Below, in pieces: positions 33,054 through 41,381 of a stretch of 42,950 nucleotides of DNA. Numbering within the stretch: the stretch's first letter is position 1; each line of letters starts with the position of its first letter. The notes under the pieces were generated by a model. It worked only from the letters and a program-made list of their open reading frames with translations, made no database searches and was not told where the DNA came from. Where the stretch lies: NCBI RefSeq assembly GCF_018986435.1, contig NZ_JAHMIN010000006.1, positions 150,190-193,139 of the forward strand, written 5' to 3'. The translations under genes were made by a program, and so were the position numbers. Origin of the DNA: Hahella sp. HN01 (GTDB taxonomy: Bacteria; Pseudomonadota; Gammaproteobacteria; Pseudomonadales; Oleiphilaceae).

Positions 33054-34667
33054 ATGTATTCTACTCGCCGGTACGAGTTCAAACATTGGACAGATTTAAC
33101 CATTGTTGACTTGTCTTTTGTTGAGTCCCCATTCTTCGCCGCCAGCTACGCTGAACGCTGTTTGAACAATGAGATGAAGGTCAGCGAAGTTGTCGGTAAC
33201 CTCTCAGGCCCCCATTTTCGCTCTGCTTTCGGCGCCTTTCCCGGGAGAGGGACGCCGTACTTTCAGAAATGGAAAGAAGATTTCGTCAGGCTGGTTGAGC
33301 GTGGCGACATTCTTCTGGTGTTTAAAGACGGTAAAAAACCATTTAGCCCGATCGCAAGCGAAGAAGACGAAGGCGTCTTCCCTACAAACTCAGATCCCGT
33401 ATTAGCGGAAAGACTGATAGCGCGGGCGAATCCTGCACCTCCGCCGCCGCCGATGTTAAACGGACTACTAAAAGACATTCCCTCATTGAATGGTAACTTG
33501 TGGTGGGAAAGTGTCCCTGCAGAGCGCCGCAATTACCTCCCCCCGCCATCCAAAAGATCTGAAACGCCTGAGATCGCTCAAGCAGAACCTGATGAGGCGA
33601 CAGGTCTGACCGAGGATGAGCGTGAGGAGGTCTACAGGGAATTCTGGGAGGCCAAAAAACAAGGAGACGCCTCCGCTATTCTGGCAATGGAAGAAAAGTT
33701 GGGGGATGAGTTTTACCACTCACTGGAAACTGGCGGGGGTGGTCCTTTCGGGAAGTACTATGCTATACCGAAGGAACGAGCGGAGCTGATGCTGGAGGGG
33801 CTACGCGTCATTGAACGGGGAAGCCCGGTTGACGATGTAAGAACATTCGATAACAAGATCAGAGACATCCGTAAGAATCTGATCAACGCCAGTTCAGACC
33901 CAATCGCCGCCAGACGCAGCATCGAAGTCAACTCACTGGATGGACTAAGCGAACGCGTAGCATTAGAAGACGTCGGCTCATTTGTCACCGAAATTCCGCC
34001 CAGATTGGGAGAGCTGGAAGAGATCTATGCTGGAGCTATCACCGCGGTGGTTGGACATCCGGCGCTTGGTGGAGCAAAGTTGGCGGTTTCACAAGAAGGC
34101 CTTCCGGTCAGTGCTGGCACTGATTCAGATATTGGCCTACCAAGAGACTTCTATAAGCGTTTGCCAAGAAATACAAAGTTGCCGTTAGCAAATCAGCTTG
34201 ACAATAAAATTAATCCACAAATTTCTTGTGGGTCTACATGCGGCTCTTTAGCGCTAAATAAAAACGGTATAACTACAATTACCCCTGATGATCTAAGCAG
34301 GCTGCTTGCGCTTGACTTTACAGACAAAGGTGTCACCGCGAGAGATCTAGCGAAGGTTATGCGCCAGTCTAATGGTGATGCTTTTGTTGTACCTATCAGG
34401 CGACCGTCTGCTGCTGTAGACGCTTTGATAAAGCATACGTCACAGGGCAATCCTGCAATTGTTCGTGTTGAGACAAATAACGGCGGTCACTTTATAATTG
34501 TTGATGAAATTTTGATATTGAAAGATGGTCAACAACTCGTGGTTATCCGAAATCCTTCAGGTCCTAAAAAAGGAGGCGTGAGTCCAAATCAGTCATATGC
34601 TTTAGAGAGGTCGGATTTTGAGGATATTTACGGTGGAAGCTTTATTACAACAAAGCCGAGGGATTAA
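33054..34667 (+). CDS. Putative polymorphic toxin with C-terminal papain-like domain
   Basis: A 537-residue protein without signal peptide. The N-terminal 95 residues form a distinct domain (SEVVGNLSGPHFRSAFGAFPGRGTPYF, FVRLVERGDILLVFKDGKKPF, in parts) that I cannot name but which looks like a shared delivery module. A proline-rich linker (128-133) and a long charged helical region follow. Residues about 380-530 look like a C39/papain-like cysteine peptidase fold: QISCGSTCGSLAL (Cys392 or Cys396), DLAKVMRQ, then NNGGHFIIVDEI (His479) and VVIRNPSG (Asn500). GC content drops in this last part, as when toxin tips are swapped. The downstream run of small genes, one SUKH-like, fits immunity genes. 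Delivery by type VI secretion is possible but unproven. Confidence 0.7.
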   Translation: MYSTRRYEFKHWTDLTIVDLSFVESPFFAASYAERCLNNEMKVSEVVGNLSGPHFRSAFGAFPGRGTPYFQKWKEDFVRLVERGDILLVFKDGKKPFSPIASEEDEGVFPTNSDPVLAERLIARANPAPPPPPMLNGLLKDIPSLNGNLWWESVPAERRNYLPPPSKRSETPEIAQAEPDEATGLTEDEREEVYREFWEAKKQGDASAILAMEEKLGDEFYHSLETGGGGPFGKYYAIPKERAELMLEGLRVIERGSPVDDVRTFDNKIRDIRKNLINASSDPIAARRSIEVNSLDGLSERVALEDVGSFVTEIPPRLGELEEIYAGAITAVVGHPALGGAKLAVSQEGLPVSAGTDSDIGLPRDFYKRLPRNTKLPLANQLDNKINPQISCGSTCGSLALNKNGITTITPDDLSRLLALDFTDKGVTARDLAKVMRQSNGDAFVVPIRRPSAAVDALIKHTSQGNPAIVRVETNNGGHFIIVDEILILKDGQQLVVIRNPSGPKKGGVSPNQSYALERSDFEDIYGGSFITTKPRD

Positions 34668-34674
34668 AAATATT

Positions 34675-35376
34675 ATGAATTTAGGCGAAGTTATAAATGA
34701 ACTTGATGTTTTAGAAAATAAAAAATTAACCGTATCAGGAATAATTTTTGCAAATAGAAAATCAATTTTTTTATGTGATTCAGAAAGTTTTTCGACAGCA
34801 AACAAAGTTGCACTAACCACTGTTAATGTCTACGAAGTTTTGTCTGAATACATTGAGCCCAGAACTGGCGGCGAATGGGAGTATGTCGATCATTGTGAAG
34901 TCAGCGGAACCCTTCTGATATGTGATGGGAAAGCGACGTTATCTGACATAAAACACATGACGCTGAAAACAAAGTGGATTAGCTATGATCTCTACTTTGA
35001 TGGTCGCGAGAGAGATCTGAAAGCTGATGTGTCAGAGGTGATGCGACGATTAGTGGTTGAAAAAGAAGGAAAAACATGGATAAGCGGCTATCTTATTGAC
35101 GTAAAGGAGGGTGTTTATCTGTCAGATAGTATCGACGCCAATATTAGTGATGCTGACGTTATTAAAATCGTTCAACCTGATATTCACGAGGTGGTTGAGA
35201 ATAACTTTAACCCGACGGTTGACTGGCCCGAAATTCGTGAGAAGGTGATGGTTCTGGCGGAGCTTGCTGAAAAAGATGGATCTGTTGAAGTAACTAATAT
35301 TGAACGCTTTAAGGTTGATTACGGGGCGTTGGTCATATCCTTTGACGGGAAGGGCGAGTACACGTGGGGGGAGTAA
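34675..35376 (+). CDS. Putative immunity protein, 233 residues
   Basis: The first gene after the toxin-like gene, seven bases from its stop, so the best candidate for its cognate immunity. The site is weak (AGGG twelve bases before the ATG); upstream starts inside the toxin gene exist. Two similar halves can be seen: KKLTVSGIIFANRKSIFLCD with CEVSGTLLICDGKATL, and KTWISGYLIDVKEGVYLSDS, suggesting a repeated beta-barrel (OB-like) unit. AT-rich. Not a named family to my knowledge. Confidence 0.7.
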   Translation: MNLGEVINELDVLENKKLTVSGIIFANRKSIFLCDSESFSTANKVALTTVNVYEVLSEYIEPRTGGEWEYVDHCEVSGTLLICDGKATLSDIKHMTLKTKWISYDLYFDGRERDLKADVSEVMRRLVVEKEGKTWISGYLIDVKEGVYLSDSIDANISDADVIKIVQPDIHEVVENNFNPTVDWPEIREKVMVLAELAEKDGSVEVTNIERFKVDYGALVISFDGKGEYTWGE

Positions 35377-35857
35377 TTGTTGTCATCTTTTGAAGACGCA
35401 TACCAGGAAATGCTCACTGAAGGCATTATCTCTGGGGCGAATATTGGTTGCTCAAGCTCTGAAATCGCTGCAATTGAACACAAGTACGGCTAACCTTGCC
35501 TCAGTCCTATAAAGAATTTCTGAGACGGTGTGGACGCTCCTGTGAAGCGCTTGACGATAATGAGTTCAATTATCAGTATGAGCATGTCAAAGACATGACG
35601 GAACTCCTGAAAAAGGTCGCCAGAGGTTACTTGTTGAAGGAGATGAACTGACTGATCCTTATCCTGACAGCATCTTTTTCATAATGGAACGGTATGGGGA
35701 TGAGTTTAATTACATTATCGCCAATAGCGAGGCTGACTCTCCTGTGTACTATTACAATTACCCATTGGATACCTTCAAAAAAGTTTTTGACTCCGTAGGC
35801 GACTGGTTTAAGGCCCACGCAGCAGATATGAATAGCTTTAAAGAGCAAGGTTTGTAG
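35377..35857 (+). pseudogene. SUKH (SMI1/KNR4) immunity gene broken by two frameshifts
   Basis: Read in three successive frames this gives one coherent SUKH protein: FEDAYQEMLTEG then IGCSSSEIAAIEHKYG, next LPQSYKEFLRRCGR and YEHVKDMTELLKKVARG, next LLVEGDELTDPYPDSIFF, YNYPLDTFKKVFDSV and the end at 35857. The first break is at about 35490 (one extra C would give KYGLTLPQSY) and the second at about 35625; both look like single-base losses. SUKH proteins are the commonest immunity superfamily of polymorphic toxin loci. It begins right at the stop of the previous gene with TTG codons. Either a decayed gene or two sequencing errors; the first is likelier given the array context. Confidence 0.82.
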
Positions 35858-35909
35858 CCTCTGCGTTGATGGCTGGCCGAATGCTGTGGTGAATAAGGGG
35901 GAGACGTGA

Positions 35910-36281
35910 ATGAGTGTTCAGACGAAAGATAAGACGAGAATTCAGGGCGTGTTGGCGGTTCTGGGCGCCAGGACACTTCGGCCCTTTTTGATTGAGGGCG
36001 GCGATGATGTGATTGAGTATCTGGGGTCTACAATCGATGCGGAATTTGAAAAGCATATCTCAGCAGTCAAACAAAATTTTATTAGAATTGCCGACGATAA
36101 ATTCATCCAGAAACTCGGAGATACAGTTTTTCCTCTCTGTGGGAACTGCTATTCATATATAAATAAAGCCGTCCTGGAAGGAAGCTATAGTTATGAAGAG
36201 GACGGTGAAAGAGTCTTTGGTAATATAGTTTATGCCCAAATCTTTAATGACCAAGGTGAAAACGTGGAGTTTCAGCCATAG
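35910..36281 (+). CDS. Putative immunity protein, 123 residues
   Basis: GGGGGAGA lies before the ATG. Soluble alpha/beta protein with two Cys in FPLCGNCYSYINKAV. It lies in the co-directional array behind the toxin-like gene. Not recognised; the immunity role is inferred from position and size. Confidence 0.65.
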   Translation: MSVQTKDKTRIQGVLAVLGARTLRPFLIEGGDDVIEYLGSTIDAEFEKHISAVKQNFIRIADDKFIQKLGDTVFPLCGNCYSYINKAVLEGSYSYEEDGERVFGNIVYAQIFNDQGENVEFQP

Positions 36282-36307
36282 GCTTTTAGTTGGCGGGAGT
36301 GGTTGAT

Positions 36308-36574
36308 ATGGCACTATCATTTTCTCATGATATTGACTTATACAATCAAGGGATATTGACTATTCATATACTGAAAACCTATGTCATCAGGCGGCTGGCG
36401 CTTGAAGGGAGCCAAGAAGACTATGATCGTGTTCCCTCTTGGTTAAGGGATGAAATAAATAGAGATATAAAGAAATTTCACGAGACTGGAGTGTGGATGA
36501 TCGTCTCAAATGAGGGCGTTGAAAATTTTGAAGTGATTGCGAAGAGATTTTCGACTAAATTCGGGGATTGTTAG
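36308..36574 (+). CDS. Putative immunity protein, 88 residues
   Basis: ATG 36308 is chosen for GGGAG nine bases upstream; the frame is open further up from TTG codons. A small protein (IHILKTYVIRRLALEG, EINRDIKKFHETGVWMIVSN). The next gene starts two bases after its stop, so they are coupled. Not recognised. Confidence 0.65.
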   Translation: MALSFSHDIDLYNQGILTIHILKTYVIRRLALEGSQEDYDRVPSWLRDEINRDIKKFHETGVWMIVSNEGVENFEVIAKRFSTKFGDC

Positions 36575-36575
36575 C

Positions 36576-36971
36576 ATGGCTAACATTGATGAAGTTGTTA
36601 TCAAACTGAAGGAAAAAGAAAAGTTCTGCGTCGAGTATTATCAGCCAGAATGGATGTTGGCTGATGCGGTAGTCGTTGAATTGAGTCAGTTTGATGTCTC
36701 GGAATACAATATTTTTGATATTTTCTCCAGAGACGTGATTGAGAATTACATCCTTGCCCCGGCTGAGCCATTTTTGAGTGTTAAAGAGGGTAGTGTTAAA
36801 GTTGAGAGCTTTATTAAAGTCAGTGGGGCGGAGCTTAAAAAAGTCGATCATTCAAGCTTGGCTCCCTTGTATCAAAAATTGATTCACGAGTGGGAGAAGG
36901 CAGGTTGGATAACGATCATTAAAGATGCGGATAGCAATAATTCTCTAACCATATGCATTAATGAAAAATAA
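36576..36971 (+). CDS. Putative immunity protein, 131 residues
   Basis: ATG 36576 with GGGGA upstream, one base after the previous stop. Acidic soluble protein (KEKFCVEYYQPEWMLADAVV, YQKLIHEWEKAGWITIIKD, in parts). Its C-terminal WEKAGWITII block resembles the HETGVWMIV block of the preceding gene's product, hinting at distant kinship. Not a named family to me. Confidence 0.65.
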   Translation: MANIDEVVIKLKEKEKFCVEYYQPEWMLADAVVVELSQFDVSEYNIFDIFSRDVIENYILAPAEPFLSVKEGSVKVESFIKVSGAELKKVDHSSLAPLYQKLIHEWEKAGWITIIKDADSNNSLTICINEK

Positions 36972-37022
36972 GACGAATATACCTTTTATTTTAACTTTAC
37001 TCGTAAATTAAGAAGAGTGATC

Positions 37023-37418
37023 ATGCCAGATGGGATGTTTGATGAAATTGGTGGCCTTGATGATCCCGAGTGGATTCTCAAACACTGCCTTTATAAACTG
37101 TTCACTTCACCCAGAGCACTCGAAAAAGTCGACAGATTTATCAAAGAAGGCTATGTAGCAGGCGAACTGAACTGGTCAATCCAAAAATGGTCAGATGAAG
37201 TGGGTGAAGAGTTTGAAGTCGAGCCATACGAGGGCTTTATGGCTTTTTTAGGAGGCGATGAGCATGGCTATTACGAAAATGATGAGTACTCGATTTTTCA
37301 TAACGATGAAGTGTTTTACTCCAGACTAGCATCCGCTTTGGACTGGTATGCATCAAAGCATCCTGAGAAAAGCGACGTTGTTGACAGACTTAAAGTCGCC
37401 ATGGCGGTAGGGTTTTAA
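37023..37418 (+). CDS. Putative immunity protein, 131 residues
   Basis: ATG 37023 (AAGAAGAG five bases upstream). Very acidic and Trp/Tyr-rich, with WILKHCLYKLF, WSIQKWSDEVGEEFEVEPYEGF and a C-terminal helix SRLASALDWYASKHPEKS. Acidic compact proteins of this size are typical immunity partners. Not recognised. Confidence 0.65.
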   Translation: MPDGMFDEIGGLDDPEWILKHCLYKLFTSPRALEKVDRFIKEGYVAGELNWSIQKWSDEVGEEFEVEPYEGFMAFLGGDEHGYYENDEYSIFHNDEVFYSRLASALDWYASKHPEKSDVVDRLKVAMAVGF

Positions 37419-37467
37419 AAGGACATCTGATATTGGTGGATATGACGATATAATCGGATAAAGCAGA

Positions 37468-38091
37468 ATGTCAGTCTTAGCTTCAGAAATTAAAACTAAT
37501 AAACTCCGTTACATTGACACGTTTCAAACCGTCAAAGGGTGTTTTTCAGGGCCGCCATTTAGTCTGGATAACACTGTAAAACTTAATGTCGAGAGCTTTG
37601 AAGACTCTTTTTTCGAGTTCTTGTCTGTTTTGGTCGGTGGAAGATCTCTCCTCAACTATGATGTTAAGCTGCACGGTAAGGTTGCAGAGGATAGGGATGG
37701 CTTATATATAGACGAAGTTAGCTATATTAAATTCTGCGTGAGAATTGGAACTGCAGTTTTTATATATTCACCAGATAATATTCGCTCGCTTGAATCAGTT
37801 TTAACTGACTTTGAAAGTGATAGTGTGATTTGCGGTGATATAAGTCTGGATGGGGAAGATCTGTGCTTTCGTGCAGTAGATGAGGGTAAAGTGAGCTTTG
37901 ATGAAAACCCTCGTCGTTTTCTGGAAAAATTCCTTAAACGTAGAGACTTTTTTGATAAGACAGTGACAGTCGTTGCGGATGTAGAGTCAGAGGAACATGA
38001 TGGCGTGCGCCACATCACGGATATTCATAAAGCCAAAGCTGTTGTAGGAAATGCAGTGTTTGAATGGAGCGAAGAAGCTATTCATGCCTGA
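37468..38091 (+). CDS. Putative immunity protein, 207 residues
   Basis: A 207-residue acidic protein with weak ribosome-binding site. Repeated segments of the form VKLHGKVAEDRDGLYIDEV and VICGDISLDGEDLCFRAVDEG recall the repeat units of the 233-residue protein at the start of the array, so both may share a fold. Last gene of the array. Function inferred from context. Confidence 0.65.
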   Translation: MSVLASEIKTNKLRYIDTFQTVKGCFSGPPFSLDNTVKLNVESFEDSFFEFLSVLVGGRSLLNYDVKLHGKVAEDRDGLYIDEVSYIKFCVRIGTAVFIYSPDNIRSLESVLTDFESDSVICGDISLDGEDLCFRAVDEGKVSFDENPRRFLEKFLKRRDFFDKTVTVVADVESEEHDGVRHITDIHKAKAVVGNAVFEWSEEAIHA

Positions 38092-38182
38092 TTCAGGGCA
38101 GGCAGGCTCCTCGGTCTATTTCTATAAGTAGCATGTTTTATTGGGATTTTTTGGTTGAGCCTCAAATTATAAAGGACTATCA

Positions 38183-38665
38183 ATGATAAATATTCGACTC
38201 GCTTCAATGGATGATTTCGACGCTATGTGGAATATCTTCCAGTCAGTCATCGAAACTGGTGATACGCTTCCATTTGGCGAAAGCTTTGATCGGGAAGCAT
38301 TTCATCAGAACTGGTTTGCTTCAAAACCGGCATATGTCGCAACAAATGAGGCGGGTGTTGTCGGGATGTATAGTATGGGGGCTAACTATCCTGACCTGGG
38401 ATCTCATATTGCAAGCGCGACATATCTGGTGTGTCCAGATGCTCAAGGAAAGGGAGTGGGGCGTGCGTTAGTTCGCCATAGCCTTGAAAGAGCGCGTTTA
38501 GAAGGCTTCTCCGCCATGCAGTTTAACTATGTGGTCAGCACCAATGTCGCCGCGGTTGAGCTGTATAAGTCGTTAGGTTTTTTCATTGCAGGCACTCTGC
38601 CAAAAGCGTTCAAGCACAAGCGACTTGGGCTTGTCGATGCTTATGTCATGTATTGCTTCTTGTAA
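38183..38665 (+). CDS. GNAT family N-acetyltransferase
   Basis: A 160-residue complete GNAT domain: IRLASMDDFDAMWNIF at the start, the acetyl-CoA loop YLVCPDAQGKGVGRALVRHSLERA, then NVAAVELYKSLGF and AYVMYCFL. AAAGGA lies six bases before the ATG. The substrate is unknown. It follows the immunity-like array and may belong to it or be unrelated. Confidence 0.93.
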   Translation: MINIRLASMDDFDAMWNIFQSVIETGDTLPFGESFDREAFHQNWFASKPAYVATNEAGVVGMYSMGANYPDLGSHIASATYLVCPDAQGKGVGRALVRHSLERARLEGFSAMQFNYVVSTNVAAVELYKSLGFFIAGTLPKAFKHKRLGLVDAYVMYCFL

Positions 38666-38799
38666 GCCGAGTGGAATGGACAAGCCCGTATCCTGTCTGG
38701 GGTTGTGATGCTCAGTTTAGTGAGGGGCTTTCTTCTGATGAGTGAAACAGTTTGGCAGAGGAGAGCGAACTCCCCTCGAAACCACAATTAGAACTCAAC

Positions 38800-39348
38800 T
38801 CAAAATGACGCCGCGTCGTTCACTTGTATTTCCACTGACGCCAATACGTCGCGGAAGTGTTTGCAGCGTTCAAGTCGAAGGTTGTACACCACGCCTTCAT
38901 CTGGGTAGTAGACTTTCCATTCGCCTTTTTCGATGGGAGTGAATGATACTTTGCTTCCTGATCTTCCCATGCTGACCGAGGTAGTAGACGCCAACACAGG
39001 CAGGCCGATGGCGTTGCCGACGTCGATGTAAAGTCCTTCGCGATTGGTATGCGCGCCGCGACAGCCGGCCAGGAAGACAAATCCGAATTTTGAAGGGGCT
39101 AACTTGCGCGTGGCCACCAGGTGATTAACGACTTCGGACCCGGTTTTGCGTTCGTTTGAGGTGGCTTTGAATCTGAGTTCATTGGCGTGGCCGAGTAGCA
39201 CCAGAGGGAGCTTGCCGTCGCCGTTGCGTTCATTCAGGAGGGAGGAGCTTCGCCATGTCGTGCGATCCAGAGCGCCTTCAAGCGCTGAGAAGATATCGCC
39301 GATTTGACTGTCTCCGCTTGTTACCAAAACACCTAATCCGCTCGCCAT
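38800..39348 (-). CDS. Small caspase-like (CHAT/C80-like) Cys/His protein
   Basis: A 182-residue protein. I choose ATG 39348 because of a perfect AAAAGGAGA upstream; the frame continues 47 codons further with non-protein-like content. The central pattern is that of caspase-fold peptidases: strand plus His in LPLVLLGHANELRF (His54), helix, then strand plus Cys in FGFVFLAGCRGAHTNREG (Cys96), then GLPVLASTTSVSM. The spacing and AGCxGA recall CHAT and Peptidase_C80 (toxin autoprocessing) families. There is no other domain and no signal peptide, so it is a single-domain protease or a decayed toxin piece. It lies between a toxin-type array and a secreted esterase. Activity is inferred. Confidence 0.6.
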   Translation of the reverse strand: MASGLGVLVTSGDSQIGDIFSALEGALDRTTWRSSSLLNERNGDGKLPLVLLGHANELRFKATSNERKTGSEVVNHLVATRKLAPSKFGFVFLAGCRGAHTNREGLYIDVGNAIGLPVLASTTSVSMGRSGSKVSFTPIEKGEWKVYYPDEGVVYNLRLERCKHFRDVLASVEIQVNDAASF

Positions 39349-39589
39349 CTTTCTTCTCCTTTTGACAGATGCATAGAGGGCTCGCTCTCTTAGCCAGAGC
39401 GCTGCGGGAGCAAGGCTGTGTAAGCAGAATATAAGGCGCTTTTGGAGGGGTAATGCCTTCATGCTGCGAGCTATATTTTTATCGCCCACCCGACAGGGAT
39501 AGACGTTCCGTCAGGTACTTTAGGGAAGCCTGCTTGATATGAGCAAAGCAGCATAAAACGCTAATCAGTGATCAGGAGCGCCATAGAAC

Positions 39590-40342
39590 ATGAAACGTCT
39601 AAGTAGAATCATTGTTTCCATCATCCTTGTCCTTGCTTCAATACAAAGCGCGTTTGCGGCTGAGGCCATTGTGATCGTCGCATCAGGTCAATCCAACGCA
39701 TTAGGGCGAATCAGCGAGGGGCCCTTTGTTTATAACGAAAATCTGTACGTCTATAACAACGACTGGAATCAGTTCGAAGTCGCAGACCTTCAACACAAAA
39801 GTTATCGGACCGTGCTGGGCGACAGCTTTGGCGGCGGCAAGGCCAACGTAGCGATCGCTTTCGCTAATAGGATACAGCATGAAAAGCGCGTTCCGGTTTA
39901 CGTCGTTATTGAAGGGAAAGGCGGCGCGAGTATCGAGAATTGGGTGACCGGCGGTTATACAGCAAAAGTGAACAAAGTCGTTGATCAGGCGATTGCATCG
40001 GAGCCTGGGCTGAGTCGGGATAATGTCCAATACTTTGTGTGGTTGCAGGGCGAGGTGGATTTGCGCACTGGCATGGATGAAACCGAATACGCACAGGCGT
40101 TTTATCAAGTGGCGAACCAGATCAGCGCGCCCATGACCGTTACGGCGCCGATTTCACAAGGTTATATTGATAATAATGTGGGCCACGACAATCTGGGCGT
40201 ACAGGACTTTTTCCACTCGCTCGGCAGACCTTATCGCGTCGCCAATGTTGATGGTTTAACGCTTGGCGATACTGCGCACTACGACGGTCGCTCCGTCTGG
40301 GAATTGGGTTATTTTCGGTTGTATGAAGCCTTGCCGCATTAG
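39590..40342 (+). CDS. Secreted SGNH esterase (sialate O-acetylesterase-like)
   Basis: A 250-residue protein with signal peptide 1-23 (SAFAAE). SGNH hydrolase blocks: IVIVASGQSNALGR with the nucleophile Ser35, VIEGKGGASIENW (Gly block), YFVWLQGEVDLRTGM (Gln-Gly-Glu block) and DTAHYDGRSVWELG with His230. This layout is the SASA / carbohydrate esterase type that removes acetyl groups from sugars. AGGAG is rather far (11 bases) from the ATG. It stands alone; convergent with the LacI-type gene. Confidence 0.85.
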   Translation: MKRLSRIIVSIILVLASIQSAFAAEAIVIVASGQSNALGRISEGPFVYNENLYVYNNDWNQFEVADLQHKSYRTVLGDSFGGGKANVAIAFANRIQHEKRVPVYVVIEGKGGASIENWVTGGYTAKVNKVVDQAIASEPGLSRDNVQYFVWLQGEVDLRTGMDETEYAQAFYQVANQISAPMTVTAPISQGYIDNNVGHDNLGVQDFFHSLGRPYRVANVDGLTLGDTAHYDGRSVWELGYFRLYEALPH

Positions 40343-40374
40343 ACTTAGTTGGCGTTGAAGGGGGGGCACACCCC

Positions 40375-41370
40375 TCAAATCGTCCCCCCGGGAGAAATCA
40401 CGTAGCCCAAATCCATCACTGGTTCGAAGTCGGTTTGCCCCTCCAGACGGGCGAGGAGGGCCTCGGCGGCGAGGGCGCCCATTTCGTGACGAGGGGTGAG
40501 CACGCTGGCCAGTTGTGGAGTCATCACTTGACCGACGTCGTGGCCATGGAAGCCTGCGATGGCCATTTCCTGGGGGACTTTGATGCCGCGCCGCAAGCAT
40601 TCGAAGTACGCGCCGATGGCCACGTCGTCATTGGTGCAGAAGATGGCGTCGGTTTCCGGCATTTCATCCAGAATGCGGGTCATCAAATGCGCCCCCACGC
40701 TGAAAGACGAACGCGCCGCATATTGCATGGTGCGCGGCTCCAGCCCCGCGTCGCGCATGGCCTGTTGATAGCCTTCCTGACGCTGAAGCGTTCGCGTGTC
40801 CAGTCGCACGGAGAGATACGCCGTGCAGCGATATCCCCGTTGAATCAACGTGCGGGTCATGTCGTAGGCGGCCTGCACGTTATCAAAGCCAATGGCCTGA
40901 TCCAGCGCGGGACTGCGGGTGTCCATGATTTCCACTGTTGGCGTCCCGGCGGTTCTGATCATTTGCAGGGCGCGATCAGTATGGCGGCTCTCTGACATGA
41001 TTAATCCATCCACGTTATAGGCGAGCAAATTGGCGAGGTTCTGTTCCTCCAGTTCCGGGCTATAGCCGTAATGAGTGAACATCAAGTGATAACCGCGACT
41101 TTCCGTGACCTGTTCAATTCCCCGGATCACATCGGAAAACACCTGATTGGTCAGGGACGGAATCAATACGCCAATGGCGTGGCTGCGTGATTTGGACAAT
41201 ATGTCCGGCGCCCGGTTGGGGATATAGCCCAGTTCCCGCACCGCCGTCTGGATTTTGTGTCGCAGGGGCTCGGAAACCAGCTCTGGCTGTCGCAGGCAAC
41301 GACTTACCGTCATTTTGGTGGCGCCGACCTGGTCGGCGATGTCCTGTAGCGTCGGTCTTCTTTTTTTCAC
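40375..41370 (-). CDS. gntR: LacI family repressor of gluconate utilisation
   Basis: About 331 residues. I choose GTG 41370 (AAAGGGA five bases upstream); TTG at 41385 is the alternative. The helix-turn-helix is PTLQDIADQVGATKMTVSRCLRQPE; the periplasmic-binding-like domain has SHAIGVLIPSLTNQVFSDVIRGIEQVTESRGYHLMF (in parts) and the C-terminal LTPRHEMGALAAEALLARLEG. It is downstream of gluconokinase and a TRAP permease on the same strand, the layout of a GntR-type gluconate repressor controlling its own operon. The symbol rests on context. Confidence 0.85.
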   Translation of the reverse strand: MKKRRPTLQDIADQVGATKMTVSRCLRQPELVSEPLRHKIQTAVRELGYIPNRAPDILSKSRSHAIGVLIPSLTNQVFSDVIRGIEQVTESRGYHLMFTHYGYSPELEEQNLANLLAYNVDGLIMSESRHTDRALQMIRTAGTPTVEIMDTRSPALDQAIGFDNVQAAYDMTRTLIQRGYRCTAYLSVRLDTRTLQRQEGYQQAMRDAGLEPRTMQYAARSSFSVGAHLMTRILDEMPETDAIFCTNDDVAIGAYFECLRRGIKVPQEMAIAGFHGHDVGQVMTPQLASVLTPRHEMGALAAEALLARLEGQTDFEPVMDLGYVISPGGTI

Positions 41371-41381
41371 TGCGTTCCCTT

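Noticed and set aside
34618-34674. Extended start of the first immunity-like gene inside the toxin gene
   Set aside because: TTG or GTG starts there lack a better site; the ATG just after the toxin stop is the simpler choice, though not certain.
39349-39489. 47-codon upstream extension of the caspase-like gene
   Set aside because: A perfect ribosome-binding site precedes the internal ATG at 39348, and the upstream codons do not look like a signal peptide followed by a domain.
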